From Stenopsyche tienmushanensis (taxonomy: Eukaryota; Arthropoda; Insecta; Trichoptera; Stenopsychidae): DNA of 64,000 nucleotides. Made by a program: the position numbers and the translations under genes. The stretch lies in assembly GCA_008973525.1 (NCBI GenBank), contig WACJ01000126.1, positions 2,976,001 through 3,040,000 of the forward strand, read 5' to 3'. Positions 32,965 through 44,624 of this stretch are shown one piece after another. Under the pieces are notes generated by a model. It was not told the DNA's origin and made no database searches. It saw only the letters and a program-made list of their open reading frames with translations. The stretch's first letter is position 1. Each line of letters opens with the position of its first letter.

Positions 32965-33475
32965 TCTTTTAAATAAATTAATTTTATCTTGTTTTAATTT
33001 ATGATATATATGTATATTTCTTAGCTAGTTGTTTGCTTTAAATTATAAAGTCTAGATAGTTTTTCCCCCATGCTCAGAGTGCATAAAACATCGCCAATAC
33101 TTTGTTCCATTGTGAGTAAATGCGGCACCCATTTTGCGCACAGCTTTCTCATGTTCAAATTTTCAGTCAATATGCGATCTACAGCACTTTTTGAAATGCC
33201 TATTATATCAACTGGCTGGTCATCCAATATCATTTTGTGGATTTTATTTACCATTTCACTTGGTCAACCATTGTGATGTTCGTCTTACCAGTTCATATGG
33301 CCTCACTTAAACTCTGCCACCTAATATTTTACTATTGTAAACGAAGGAGCAGACTTTCCTGTTGTAGAATCAAGCTTTTCTTTCAAATAAAATAATTATA
33401 TCACATAACGATTACCAATTTTTTGCATGTTTACAAATTCACTGAGAACGTTCACTATTGATTACTGCTAAATAA
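32965..33475 (-). mobile_element. mariner transposase N-terminal fossil
   Basis: On the minus strand, from about 33,350 downward: STTGKSAPSFTIVKYWVAEF, a stop, DEHHNG, then an open frame (33,254-33,021) with KIHKMILDDQPVDIIGISKS and AVDRILTENLNMRKLCAKWV followed by PHLLT. This is the bipartite helix-turn-helix half of a mariner transposase; the catalytic half is absent. The leader at 33,430-33,470 (TTTACAAATTCACTGAGAA on the plus strand) is shared with the copy at 55.5 kb. Same lineage as 1-700. Confidence 0.85.
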
Positions 33476-34490
33476 AAAAATAAACAACGTAGTGTTATCA
33501 AATTTAGAATTTAAGCTTTTTAAAATAAGTACTTTCTATGACAGATTTTTTTTAAAACAACAACCGCCATATATAATATATGTCAGGTTGGGTACTTTTG
33601 GGATTTTCCTTGTATATTACCAAATAAACATTTTCTACAACGATATTAATCAAGGACTAACTATATTATTAATTAATCAAAAAGCACTTTTGAACACAAT
33701 TTAGACTTCCACATTTGAAATGTTAATCCAGGCAGAATATGATCATCCTAAAAATATGAATTATACAGACATACGCCACGGCATGATATTTGATTAGCAT
33801 AATGAAAATGTGCGCTTTGGACGTATTTATGCAAACTTAATGAAATCGGTTTCAGTATAATTAATTAGTTTAATATTTGTTTTGAATTAAAAATATATCA
33901 GGAGCATTTGGATTAATATTGAACATAAGGTCGTTGTAAAGATCGTTTATCCTTGAATAGACATTTGAACTACCATGGTTCTGCAATGGATTAATTGACT
34001 TTCAGCTTGAAGCTGAACGAAACCGAAAACCTGTTAAACTGTTATTTTGCCAGAAAAAAAAAACGTAACGAAACAGACCCGTTTGGGCTGATGGTTCGTC
34101 GCTTTCTCCGCGTCGCATCGATAGTCCTTAAATTCATTTTGCTCCGAATTTTCAAGCAATGCAATTTTTTTTGCATTTCACCGTACCCATGATGTTTTTT
34201 TTTTATTTTAGGAAGAATTAACAAAGACTAAATTATAATATTGCTATTCATTATAATATTGTTGCGCTTAAATTTATTTTAATTTTATTCTACATAATTT
34301 ATAACAAAATAATATTGTATTAATACAAACTTACCTGTGTCGTTTTTTTATCAGGGCTCTGTGCAAATGCTCTGAAAATAAATTTAAAAAATCACTTAAA
34401 AGATGATATTTTTGAAGTGAAACTTCTATAGGCGCAATACGAAAAATTAGTTTTATCTTTACTAAAAGTGAACTGGCAATTGAATTGATA
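33476..34490. other. AT-rich spacer
   Basis: No feature recognised. Short frames at 33,492-33,704 and 33,995-34,192 have no domain. Confidence 0.45.
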
Positions 34491-34610
34491 AACTATAAAC
34501 AGGCTACGCGCATGCGCTCTGCTGTATGGGTGTGTCTATACACATCATTAAGTAACCATTAGCAAGTCTATTTTATAATATATTACACAAACACAGCTTA
34601 ACTTTTTGGG
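34491..34610 (+). repeat. dispersed repeat with GCGCATGCGC, copy 1
   Basis: CTACGCGCATGCGCTCTGC and TATATTACACAAACACAGCTT match CTATGCGCATGCGCCATGC and TATATTACACAAACACGGCTT at 42,608-42,735. Intervening bases are diverged. Class unknown. Confidence 0.5.
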
Positions 34611-34850
34611 CGTTCCTATGAAAATGCAAAAGCTTTATATTAACACGTATAAAAAATAATAACACTATGATTATATTGGGTACAATTTATAAAGAAGGAA
34701 TATTGTGTCAATAAAACTAAGATTGTGTCATATGCCTTTTGTGTTTCTATGGGAACCTTCTAAAAATAAAAATCATAAGTTAACCAACATAAATTTAATA
34801 CTTAATGGTGTTTAATAAGTAAAAGAATAAATTTTGAATGCCGATAATAT

Positions 34851-35275
34851 TGTGGTGTGGACGAAATAGCATATCTACGCAATGATGCCGTTAATCTGCG
34901 CAGATACAATTCGCCAGATTAATAGCAATATTTTCTATGCTGCTGTGGACACATTGCGTTGGAAATATTTATTCCACACGAGAGAGAGAGATCTGGCTGC
35001 AAGAAGGACAACCTCCCGCAGCCAAGGCTACCCAACGACTCTCCCGACTCCTGCCTCCTGCGCGTCACTATCCAACCGGCAACAGTGCACGCGTAAGAAG
35101 CGATATGTCGGTATGGAGATGGAATGTCTCCGCAGGGCCACAAAAGATGGCGCTGTTAAAATAACACATTGCACCTGAAGAGAGACAAAAGATGTTGCTA
35201 ACAGCGCTATTGCGTGGGGAATACGTCCTTCCCGTGGTTAGATCTCTATCTTTCTCTCTCTCGTATGTCGTAAGA
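34851..35275. mobile_element. LTR-type repeat, copy E, rearranged plus/minus/plus
   Basis: 34,851-34,962 matches the LTR start in plus orientation (TGTGGTGTGGACGA, CCGTTAATCTGCGCAGAT, TTCGCCAGATTAATAGC). 34,963-35,221 matches the interior in minus orientation (AATATTTATTCCACACGAGA, then TCTCCGCAGGGCCACAAAAG, then the CAGCGCTATTGCGTGGGG end). 35,222-35,275 returns to plus orientation (CGTCCTTCCCGTGGTTAGAT and a CT-rich tract). The outer plus parts and the inner minus part overlap in LTR coordinates, so this is more than a simple inversion; two copies or a template switch are needed. Open frames at 34,882-35,178, 34,919-35,143 and 34,937-35,164 are shadows. Confidence 0.65.
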
Positions 35276-35289
35276 TGAAAGTATTTCAA

Positions 35290-35800
35290 TTTGTACCTAT
35301 TTAAAGGACCAACTCTAAGACCGTGGGTAACAGTAAAAACCCTTGGGTAGTGATGTAGAGTAGAAGTAGGCGAAAACAGCCTTGGTTCTCTCAACAAACG
35401 CTACTAGAGTAGCCTAGTTAACATGACTTGGCTACGCAGCTCACCCTGTACTACATACCCGTACAGTGGAACTACCGATTACAGAAGGAGCAGGAGCACT
35501 CTCTTCAAAATACGATACAACTATTTTCGAAAGCTTAGTGCAGCTTTCGGTTACTCGAACAGCGACTTGTTTTCATGGCTAGATACTACAAATGACCGAA
35601 CTGATACTCATTATCTCCTTTTATCCGTTGCACCTTCGGGTGCATGTAGTCTGAAGCCAGTCGTCCTGCGGAAATCTCGCCTCCTATTGGAGGGCGCGTG
35701 AGTGAACGGGGTGAACGCCTGGAAACTCTGTGCATAGTGCTTCTCGGGGGATTAAAGAGTGGTGTAGGATATTCCTGTATGACTAGTCCTTGAAACAGAT
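35290..35800 (-). repeat. LINE-1 3' region, minus strand
   Basis: The reverse complement shows the LINE-1 blocks in order: GGACTAGTCATACAGGAATA, CCCCCGAGAAGCACTATGC, GCACCCGAAGGTGCAACGG, CAGTTCGGTCATTTGTAGTA, CTTCTGTAATCGGTAGTTCC, GTACAGGGTGAGCTGCG, CATGTTAACTAGGCTAC, CTACTCTACATCACTACCC. The segment for 18,650-18,770 is missing and the terminal GGGGTTTTATGG is lost. It abuts LTR copy E. Minus frame 35,586-35,810 is non-coding. Confidence 0.7.
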
Positions 35801-37984
35801 CGCACAGCATTGCGGGGCATGGACTCTGTCTTAAAGAGTACCATTATACCATTAAATCGCTATATCTCTGATCTCAACTTGCACCTGTTCACTTCATTCA
35901 GTTCGTATGCGAAAGCTCTCTACGTTAAACTGGTGTCAGAAGTGGGATTGCCAAAGAACGCCAGTGCCATTGTATAAAAATGCCATTGGTAAAATATCAT
36001 ACTGTGAAAATGTATCCTTGTTATACATAAACTAATAAAAATTATATTAAATATTTTTATAATATCAACGAAGTATTTTTGTAAAACTAAAAAAATAGCT
36101 TTGTTATTTGCATAACACATCTTTTCAGCGAATATTCAATAAGCTTGTACGAAATAATGCAGTTTTCAAGCATCAATATCGCTTATACATTATACTCAAC
36201 TATTTTCAAATTAGCGTATTCCAAATTAATAAAGCTTTGCGCATATTTCATGCAAAAAAGTTAATATATTCAAGAGCTTTTCTGTGAAAATTTAGAGCAA
36301 GCGCTGTAAAACGGACGCATGTATGCATCTATCGCTTAATGAAATGTTCAAGCTTAGTGTATACTTCATTCTTGTGGAGAAAATAATTAATCTTCATACG
36401 AAGCGAAAGTCTGCAGAAAAAATTAAGCCTTTTGGATTTATTACTCCGGGTCCATACGTAATATAATAAAGGCCATTGTTCATGGATGAAGTGAGAACCA
36501 TGTTTTATAGCAAACAGAGCAATCGGTTACCAATTTCGGATGCTGAGGGTAAACGCTTTTTTGTCCCCCTGCACAACATTGAATTATTAACGAGTGGAGT
36601 GGTGAAGTATTGGTTTGTTGGTTTCAGCATGTTTTGTGGTGTACGGAGTCGATTGTACTGCTGAAACTGTATATCTTCTGTTCCCAGTGCAATAAATATG
36701 CAATGGTCGGATGCACTTCTGACTCATGGCTTTCTGAACGAGCGTGTGAAATAGATGCATTTGAAGAGCAGGAATTCTTTTTTGAATGCACACGAAGGTG
36801 ATGCTACTTCCAAAAGTCCGTTTATAAATTATTGCTTTCATTTAGACGCCGAAAAAGACACTGGAGGAAAAGTCACACAATGATATCCTGAATTTCCAAA
36901 TAAATATTTGAGATTATGCAGGGTGTTTGAAAGGAAGTTCCTTTGGAGGCATTTAAAAGGGTATTGGGCTCTCGTCTAAAGCTTCAATAACTCATCTCTT
37001 TGTATTTTGGAAGGTCAAAAAGACAACGAAGGAAAATTTAGTATAAGGGATTTATAGGTCATTATTAACCCAAAATGCGTAGGCGCACAGGACACAAATA
37101 CAGGATGTTTACAAAGACCTTAATTTACATCTAAATATGTAGAATGATGATTTAGAAGCTGACACATTCTATCTGGGTCATAAACGACAGCACTTCAATA
37201 AATGAATCTGAATAATATTGTCGAATGAGAATATTTAAGCCATACTTTGTCCGCCGTTGTAATATTTTTTCTTAATGAAATTTATAATCAGTTCTCAGAT
37301 GTCATTTAGATGTAAAGCCGCAATCGCTGAAAAGTCGACGTTTCAGCGCTGAAACACAAAGTAAATGACGCGGCTTTCAAATTTATTACAACGTCTGTAT
37401 CGCCAACGGCTACGGGCACCGGTGTTGCCCTAGATTTGCGATAGCCAACCGTTTTTAATTCTATGCCAAAAAACATCGTTAGAAAAATAGTTTATGATAA
37501 TGTACATGAGCAAGACAAACGCCATGGATATACAATATAGTTGTATAATTATGAAAAAAGTCAAAATTAGGAATTAAGTATGCATGGCTTCGATGGACGC
37601 GGTGTTGAGAGCGCGCACCGCCTTACTGCGCACATCACTGAACGCATGCGATGGCTTCCCATTGCCTTTGAATATGGTTAATCTTTAAATTTATCTAAGT
37701 ATTTATTAGTGATATATATCTTATTTTTCTACATAGTTCCCCACATTAGAATTACATTTATTCTAACGGATAAGAAACTTCCTGATCCCGTCACTGAAGA
37801 AAGAAGGCGCCTGCTTCGAAAACTAGCTGCGTATGTATTGTTTGATTGCAGCGTTGTCTTGAAATCGTTGCATTCCTAATGCATTTTTCAATGGAGCAAA
37901 CAGGTAGTTGCATGGGGCCAAGTCTCCCAGTATAATTGGGAGAGTTTATCACAAGTTACGTCTGCTATAAGTGGCTACGTGTTG
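35801..37984. other. unique non-coding DNA
   Basis: No repeat family recognised. Frames at 36,476-36,664 and 36,610-36,801 (plus) and 36,587-36,841 (minus) overlap on both strands and show no domain. 37,560-37,680 has CG-containing, less AT-rich sequence. Confidence 0.4.
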
Positions 37985-39010
37985 TATTGCAGAAGCAGGG
38001 CAAATTGATTTTAAGACGGTCTGTTGCGAGTACCCTTAGTTACACAGAAGTGTCATCTGGATTCCTTTTGATCCCCAGAACCTTTGCGAGTAGCGAGCTT
38101 CCAGGCGCCCACCCTTTTTACAACGCATCCTTCAAAAATAGTCGAGGCTCCCGAGAAAGATCAGTTTCAGACTACGTACACTTGAAAGTGCCTCGTAGCT
38201 CCGTGTCGGGTAGCTCCCCATCCCCACGTGCTCGTCGGGATGGCCACGCTATCGCACGGGTCCGTCCTTCTATCGGGCGTGATGTTGCTGGACGAATGGA
38301 TGGGAATAGAAGGGCGTCGAATAGAAAGACCTTCTTTTGTAAATAACTATTTATTCCACACGAGAGAGAGAGAAAGAGAGATCTGGCTGCAGGAACCAAG
38401 GCTAACCGACGACTGTCCCGACTCCCAATGTATGTATCCGCAGGGCCACACGAGATAGCGCTATCAAAATAACACATTGCACATGAAGAGAGATGGAAGA
38501 TGTCGCTGTTAACAGCGCCACTACGTGGGGATGGTAAATCGCTCACGCCACACTACAAACAAAGGAGCTACTATACGAGGTCACTGCCACCTCGAATCCA
38601 ACCTCAGCTTCAAGGAGGCTACAGCAGATAACGGACTGCAGGGCCTCCTCTTTCCTATGTTATTCGTATCGGTTCGTCATTTGTAGTACCTAACCACAGA
38701 AACAAGTCACCGTTCAAGCAGCCCTGTATGCTGTTGAGGATAGTGGTAACGCCTTTTGCAAAAACTCCACCAACTTCTGAATTCAGCAGTTCCACACATC
38801 CTTTTATGGGTACGCAGCACAGAGTAAGCTGCGTATTTAACTCATGTTAGCTGGACTACCCCGGCAGCATTTGATGAGCCAACAAACGAGGCTACTCACG
38901 CAGGATCTCTATTCTGTGTCATTACCCTAGGGACTCAACCATTGCCCACGGACGTAGAGTTGCCCCTCCCCCTGGGGTTTTATGGGTGAGCATCGTAGAG
39001 TCTAATACAC
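37985..39010 (+). repeat. LINE-1 3' region split by LTR copy D
   Basis: Left half (to about 38,190): GCAAATTGATT then GGTCTGTTGCGAGTACC, TTTGCGAGTAGCGAGCTTCC, AGGCGCCCACCC, CACTTGAAAGTGCC. Right half (from about 38,565): AGGAGCTACTATACGAGGTC, ACTGCCACCTCGAATCCAAC, TATTCGTATCGGTTCG, TTTGATGAGCCAAC, and GGGGTTTTATGGGTGAGCAT. The two halves are adjacent in intact copies (compare 18,630-18,700), so the LTR landed inside an existing LINE tail. Confidence 0.75.
38213..38557 (-). mobile_element. LTR-type repeat, copy D, nested in LINE-1
   Basis: Minus orientation: starts TGTAGTGTGGCGTGAGCGAT (38,557 downward, with an extra TGTGGCG-like stretch) and runs through GCAATGTGTTATTTTGATAG, GTGTGGAATAAATAGTT (poly(A) signal intact) to CGTGGGGATGGGGAG. 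The middle GCGCGCAGGAGGCGG section is deleted, so it is shorter than copies B and F, and the last ~30 bp are replaced. No clean target duplication. Frames at 38,172-38,546 (minus) and 38,228-38,458 (plus) are shadows. Confidence 0.7.
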
Positions 39011-39019
39011 ACTTGGTAG

Positions 39020-39305
39020 ATGAAGGACATCAGGTGCTCCCCATTCCTCATGGTACTCGTATTGATTCGCTCATTTGTACTACCTGACCTACCTGAGTAC
39101 AGAGCTCTTATATTCCTTCTGTAATCGGCAGTCCCACATTCCACTTTACAGGTATGTAGAACAGGTTAAGCTGCGCATCCAGCTCATGTTAACTGAACTA
39201 CTTCAGTAGCGTTTTGTGAGCAAATCGATTAGGCTGCTTTCGCACACTTCTACTCTACATCATAGGGTTGCACCCTTCCCGGTGTTTAATGGTTTTATTC
39301 GTCTT
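39020..39305 (+). repeat. second LINE-1 3' region copy, tandem partial
   Basis: TGGTACTCGTATTGATTCG, CCTTCTGTAATCGGCAGTCC, CATGTTAACTGAACTAC, GTGAGCAAATCGATTAGGC and a GGTGTTTAATGG terminus follow directly after the preceding LINE-1 tail in the same direction. Confidence 0.65.
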
Positions 39306-39512
39306 TTGTTGTGATAAGCAGCCTTAATATAACCTACTAATTAGCAGTAGTAGGTCACATTCATCTTCTGTCTGTCATGTAGAATATCAATTAATACCTT
39401 TCGATTCCCAAAATACCGTAGACATCACATTTCCACTATACTACTTAGAGTATCAAACTGTTCCTCAGGTTTCATAAAAATTCACTTAATTTCACGTTTT
39501 CGTTTGCGAGTA
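39306..39512. other. AT-rich spacer
   Basis: Nothing recognised. Confidence 0.4.
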
Positions 39513-39700
39513 AACGAACAATTACGCGTTGCGCAACAGATAATCGCATTCTTTATTCAGTGGCGGAATTAATAAGCTTTCTTTACGATCAGATATTTTT
39601 TTCTAACGAAGAGAACTATGTAGAAAAATAAGTTTTTCTAGTTGTATTTTATAAATCACTAATAAATTCGTACAGCAAAATTCCGGATTATATTTGAATC
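39513..39700 (+). repeat. dispersed repeat with GCGTTGCGCAAC core, copy 2
   Basis: Partner of 20,123-20,300. The first 23 bases (GAACAATTACGCGTTGCGCA...) are identical, and the copy ends with the same TTATATTTGAATC. Confidence 0.65.
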
Positions 39701-41639
39701 TTTTGAATGATTAATATTTAAAAGCTCACATCTTAATTACAAGATTTATTTGAAATTAGCAATATCAAAACAATACACGTCCATGGATAAAAATAGTCCA
39801 GCTATTTTCCTTTCGAGAAGAGCTAATATTGAAAATAGCCCGGGGAAAATTTGTCAAGATCTTATAATTGCTTTCGAACTTTTATGCCATTAAATGTGAG
39901 CAATAAAATTATGCTTTTAAAAATAGACCTTCCATAAATAATTTCAGCCTTGGTTTTAAAAATATTTTTAAGACACGTTGAAGGATTTTGATACATTTGT
40001 AAAATCATATTAAATTTTTAATAAATCGGAGTTGCGATTAAATGGAGCAATATTTATTGAGCGTTCCCACAGAAACACGTCGTATAATCAAGTAATTAAG
40101 ATCTATGTACAAAACTGCCAGTAATTTAATTGATCATGGAAACGCGTTGTAACAATGCACAAAGGTCGTCTAGAAAGAAAGGTTAGAAGGGCTCCTGAGG
40201 CCGGGGAATTTTTCTTTTGAAAATTGGTGCACTTGACGTATGGAAGGAATTTTAATGGTTAGTTTGTTGGTTCCTCTCCTCTTCTCCTTGGTGTCTTTCT
40301 CTTTGGTCTCCTTGGTGTTATTGTGTTGAAAAAACTTAGTTATAAGAAGTTGTGGGCGAGATATGTACCTAGAAAGCTCATAGTGGAGCATTAGTTGATC
40401 ATCAAAATCATGTGTGAATTTTTGTAATTTTATAACCTTACTTTCTGGATTTTATACCGTATGCCCTAGCATTTTTATAGAAAATCAAATAGAAATGCTA
40501 AAGCGATACAAATTAAGACATTTTTTGGTATATTATGCTTTGGGTTGATTCAATGGAAAAAATATTAATCATCCATGAGTAAACCAATCGGAAAATTGGT
40601 GAAAATTTGATTTCATCAATCGACAGATTGTGTTATCAATCAACTGGAAGTTACTGGAAGAGGATTAAAAAGAAAACCGTCTCGGCAAATCAATTAGTAT
40701 TACAAACATAATAATTGCGCCGAAGTATCTCGCAAATCTAGCTATTGATCAGAAATTCATATTCTCGGAATGTCCGAGAGCTTTCAGCGCTCAATTTAAT
40801 ATCTTTAGACTTCAAAAGCACAATATTTAAGAGAGAGAAGATTTGCAACCGGGAATCGTTATGACGGTATCATAAAAGTTGGTAAAATGCATAATCTGCG
40901 AGAATATTGCATTTAAAATACGCATAACATGAGGAGAGCTCTTGATGCAGAAGGAGAGATGTCGCCGTTTTGCAGCTGAATTATGATGCACCGCATGGGC
41001 GCAGAATATGCCGGGCTGGTCGTAAAAGATACGAGAAAGCTCAAAGCTTGTTCATTTTACGTCGACTTTCATAAAAAGACTTTCTTCTTAAAATGTGAAA
41101 TTACTCCCTGAAAACCCTAAAGTGTAACGACCATGCTTCGACCGGAACTAGTGTAATTTTATGAACTTACGTAAAAACGCTACAGCAATACTTTTATATT
41201 GCGAGCATGCCAAGTGCCGCAGTTCATTCTTTATACCCGAATAGTCACTTTCGAGCCAATAAAATCCCAAATTACGCTATTTGTTTAATCTTGGACGATA
41301 CAGACTTTGCAAGGCAAAATGTGTCTTTCTGCTTGAGATTTAAATTTTATGCATTTTCATATTTGAAAGCTTAATAATTTATATTATGAGCAAGAAAGAC
41401 GCAAATACAAAGCCAACCACAAGGCACTCTATATTTATAAGACTAATTGTTTTGCAGGCGAGGAGATGTTTCTAACATTGTAAATACTTACTTCCAAGAA
41501 AGATAGTATTATGTTGCTAAGTCAAAGTGCTATAACTTTTTGTTTGTCAATATTTTCAATTTCTCTTTTGAAAAATTCTTCTGATTTTGAGACGAAATTC
41601 AATTTTTGACTTCAGTTGCGTTTCGAAAGCGTTAATTAT
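39701..41639. other. unique non-coding DNA
   Basis: AT-rich with less AT-rich stretches at about 40,960-41,300. The minus frame 40,170-40,391 encodes a low-complexity K/T/E stretch from a GGTGTCTTTCTC-type repeat. No gene recognised. Confidence 0.4.
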
Positions 41640-42235
41640 TTAGAGAAAATGTTAAAGATCGAAAAAGACGATAGTTGGAATCAAGTCTGGTGAATATGGA
41701 GGGTATGGAAGTTCTTTCCATTTTAATTCCTGAATTTTTAAGTTATCTTCTTCACCTTATGGGGTCGTGCATTTTCATGATTCATATATACTAAATTGTT
41801 CCTGATTTTCGTTGATCGACGTTTGATTCTTAATGTTTTATTTCGGTAAAGGTTTCGGAGTTGGAAATGGTCATTTTCTTAGCAAAACCATTGATGTTAA
41901 CGACTTATGTTGTTATAAATAACCAAATTTTTCATCACTTTTTGGTTTGATAACAAAACTTTGCACGTGTTTCGTCGCTCTCCTTTTTTTTAATCTAGGG
42001 ACAGTTTGTGCGGCATCCAAATTCCCATTCGATTCGTCTTTCTGATATATTTTAAATGCTTTTGAGCTGTCGACCAGAGTGAATGCATCCTCTGGGATAA
42101 TTTTTGGATACCTAATTGATTATCAGTTTCTACTATGGCTTTCAATATGTCGTCATCAAAATTTAAGGGTTTTCCAGTTCTAGGGGTATCTTTCAAACAT
42201 CTGTTACTCGATTAAAATTTTGAAAACCAAAATCG
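41640..42235 (-). mobile_element. mariner fossil with internal deletion
   Basis: Minus strand: 42,196-41,990 is open and reads DTPRTGKPLNFDDDILKAIV, then a divergent HTH, then NRMGIWMPHKLSLD (compare 'GRPxxxDDxxLKALIExDPRQTxxELAExLxxxxxTVxRHLxxLGKVxKLGxWVPHEL'). Past a stretch of stops, LPYPPYSPDLIPT (about 41,700) matches the 'PYSPDLAPSDYHLF' catalytic block. The region with the first two Asp is deleted or unrecognisable. No terminal inverted repeats were found. Lineage resembles the 45.7-kb element more than the 1-700 one. Confidence 0.75.
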
Positions 42236-42607
42236 ATACGTCGACAGAACGATACGTTGTAATGTTCAGCACCTGGTCAAAAAAACAGCAGCATATAATA
42301 TGTTAAATGTTATGTTAATCGGTTTTGGGTTTTGACATTTTATTCTCAACAAAAATAACTGTTTTTAAAAAATAAATAGTAAATAAAAAATTAAAAAAAC
42401 GTTTTTAGTCGTTAATATTACTGAAGAACAGTTCTTTTAATAAAATACTTATAGAGATGCTGTCTTCTGATGAAAAATAAAGTTTGATTATTCATCGATA
42501 GATAAGTGAAGAATACCTTAATTGAAGAAGAAGAAGAAGAAAAATGAAACTCCAATCGGCAGTTGGTCGAAAAGAGAGGGAGAATAATTTGTACTCTATC
42601 CACCTAC
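42236..42607. other. AT-rich spacer with GAA microsatellite
   Basis: (GAA)6 at 42,524-42,541. Nothing else recognised. Confidence 0.5.
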
Positions 42608-42735
42608 ACGCTATGCGCATGCGCCATGCCGCCCCTACTTTGTGCTTATATATATACGTAGGAAAAAGCAAACACTACACTTGCAGTGAGCCAATTTTAT
42701 CGTATATTACACAAACACGGCTTCATTTCATATGA
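42608..42735 (+). repeat. dispersed repeat with GCGCATGCGC, copy 2
   Basis: Partner of 34,491-34,610; see blocks there. The plus frame 42,544-42,735 overlaps it and has no domain. Confidence 0.5.
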
Positions 42736-43559
42736 AAATAGAAAAAAAGTAATGAATAAACTTAAATTTTCTAAAACTAAAAAGATTCACTTTTACCGCG
42801 CGAGAGCAATATTAATATATATGTAACGTTGGACGAATTTTAAGAATCCAGAATGCTTCAATCAATGGAGAGAAAATTTCAAAGACCAGACCTTTAAGTT
42901 TACGTTTATATTCTTTGATTTGAATCAGCTGCGGCTACGAGGCGTAGACGGCGCTTCCGAGGGAATCCCGACCAAACCCCATCTCGAACTCTCCCAAATT
43001 AAGACTTAAGTTTTGAACAGAATTAATTAAGCTAGCTTTCTGTACACTTTTTATGCTCTTATCCAACCTTCCTACTATCTTTTGGATGCTTTCAAAGCAA
43101 TTTCCGTATCGCTCTAAAGAATTTCGTTTCCGCCATCGCATCTATTGTAAGATTTTTCAACTTTTCGAGAATCTTTATCCGGTCGAAGGCATGTAAGGCG
43201 TCCAGTGGTATATATGGCAATTTAAGTTCTCACAGAAATTCAGATGAGAGTAAGTTGAGTATCAAAATTTATTCGAAATTAATTTAATAAAAAACCTTTT
43301 CCTATAGGCTCATCTATGATATGATATCCTTTATTTCTTTACATTCGCTGAGAATAAATCTTTCTTTGAACAGAATTATTTATTACGGATTCGCACAGGA
43401 AGTAACTACCCTCTCGAGTAACATTAAAAGATACATGGTAACTCTTGCGGCCATTTTCTTGCCAATGAAATTTATATTCATTGACATGGACCGTAAAAAT
43501 ATGTAAATTAGCAGAGATGCACCCGGCTCGAAATCAACATCAAACAAAGATTGAATTCG
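42736..43559. other. non-coding, possible decayed coding remnant
   Basis: The minus strand at 42,935-43,260 has two partly overlapping open stretches; one reads PLDALHAFDRIKILEKLKNL, the other NCFESIQKIVGRLDKSIKSV. Both look mildly protein-like, but I recognise no family and both end in stops. Chance or an old TE ORF are equally possible. Confidence 0.2.
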
Positions 43560-44170
43560 CACGTGAATCATGCAATATTCGCGTCGAAGTGGGCTTATCG
43601 CAGAGTTTTATCGCTTTTGGTGGATTTAAAATGATCGAAGAAGTTCCATAGCGAAAATAAATGGGTCGTTGATGATAAATCATTTATATTGTGTGGCAGA
43701 ATGGTCGAACAGCTTCCGTGATTGCGCCATAATTTATCGGCCGAATTGTGTATATTATTTAAAATGTTTGATGATAACGTGAAGGCTTAATTTGTGATTT
43801 ATATCCTGATATGAAATGAATGAATGTGGTGTTTTTATATGTTTTTTGCGCGTTGAACTGAGATTGTTTAACGAATTTTTTGCGTTAATAACGAGCCTGA
43901 TTTCAATTTACGACTCAATCTGACCCCAAGTTCTGATTTCTCACTTGGGACTTACGCCGAACGCCCTCTCAGGAATTCCATTTCCACATTTTTTAATTCT
44001 GTTTCCAACTTTTATTTTCGTTTTAATATTTTTTATTAATACCAATTTGCAATGGTAGAGAAGATATGCCCCCGCGAAGTTTTCATTTAATTACGGATGC
44101 CCTAATTAAGCAAGCTTGAAAATTTTCATTAGAGTCGCCGGCGTTTCTTTTCGCATTAATAATTAAAATA
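43560..44170. other. TE-free unique block
   Basis: More balanced composition than flanks, no repeats, and multiple TTTAT/TAATT motifs. No ORF of interest. Confidence 0.3.
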
Positions 44171-44462
44171 CATTTTTAATAACTTTGATATTATCAAAAG
44201 AAAATAGTGTCTTAAATAATATTTCACAGATTTTTCATATTTAAATTAATAACTATGAAGGGCCCTTTGAAATATTCTTCTGCATTCACAGTCCATTTTT
44301 TATCACAAGCTAATTTTAATAATTCAACTTAATATTAATTTTTTTTTCAGTTTTCAGCCAAAAATTGGTATGAACTATACTTATATATAAGTTACGCTTA
44401 TGTTACTTCAGTTACGTAATACTTATGCTTCAAACTCACTCATATCAATTCGTATTTGTCAC
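44171..44462. other. AT-rich spacer
   Basis: Nothing recognised. Confidence 0.4.
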
Positions 44463-44466
44463 TTAA

Positions 44467-44624
44467 CCCCTTAAGTGGATATGACGTATATATTCGTCAA
44501 GACCAAAGTCCATGCAAAATGGGTATGACGGATATATCCGCATTGGGAAAATTAAGCAAACCTCAATGGAAAACGGATTTGTCCAATTGTAGTATTGTGT
44601 ACGTAAAAAAAAACGTTGAAGGGG
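44467..44624. mobile_element. piggyBac-type MITE with TTAA duplication
   Basis: A 158-bp element beginning CCCCTTAAGTGG and ending CGTTGAAGGGG, flanked on both sides by TTAA (44,463-44,466 and 44,625-44,628). TIRs opening with CCC and exact TTAA targets are diagnostic of piggyBac-superfamily elements. The interior has ATATGACGTATATATTCGTC and TATGACGGATATATCCG, which are related to each other. The 62-codon frame 44,456-44,644 spans the element and is not a gene. The mobilising transposase is not in the window. Confidence 0.75.

Noticed and set aside
34882..35397. Several 70-110-codon frames on both strands
   Set aside because: All lie in LTR copy E or LINE-1 and recur as shadows in the other copies (11.3, 29.8, 38.2, 52.2 kb).
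34851..38557. LTR copies E and D as the two ends of one full-length retrotransposon
   Set aside because: The intervening 3 kb holds LINE-1 tails and unique DNA with no gag-pol; E is itself rearranged.
40170..40391. 73-codon minus frame with a K/E/T-rich centre
   Set aside because: The peptide reflects a simple-sequence GGTGTCTTTCTC-type stretch, not a protein.
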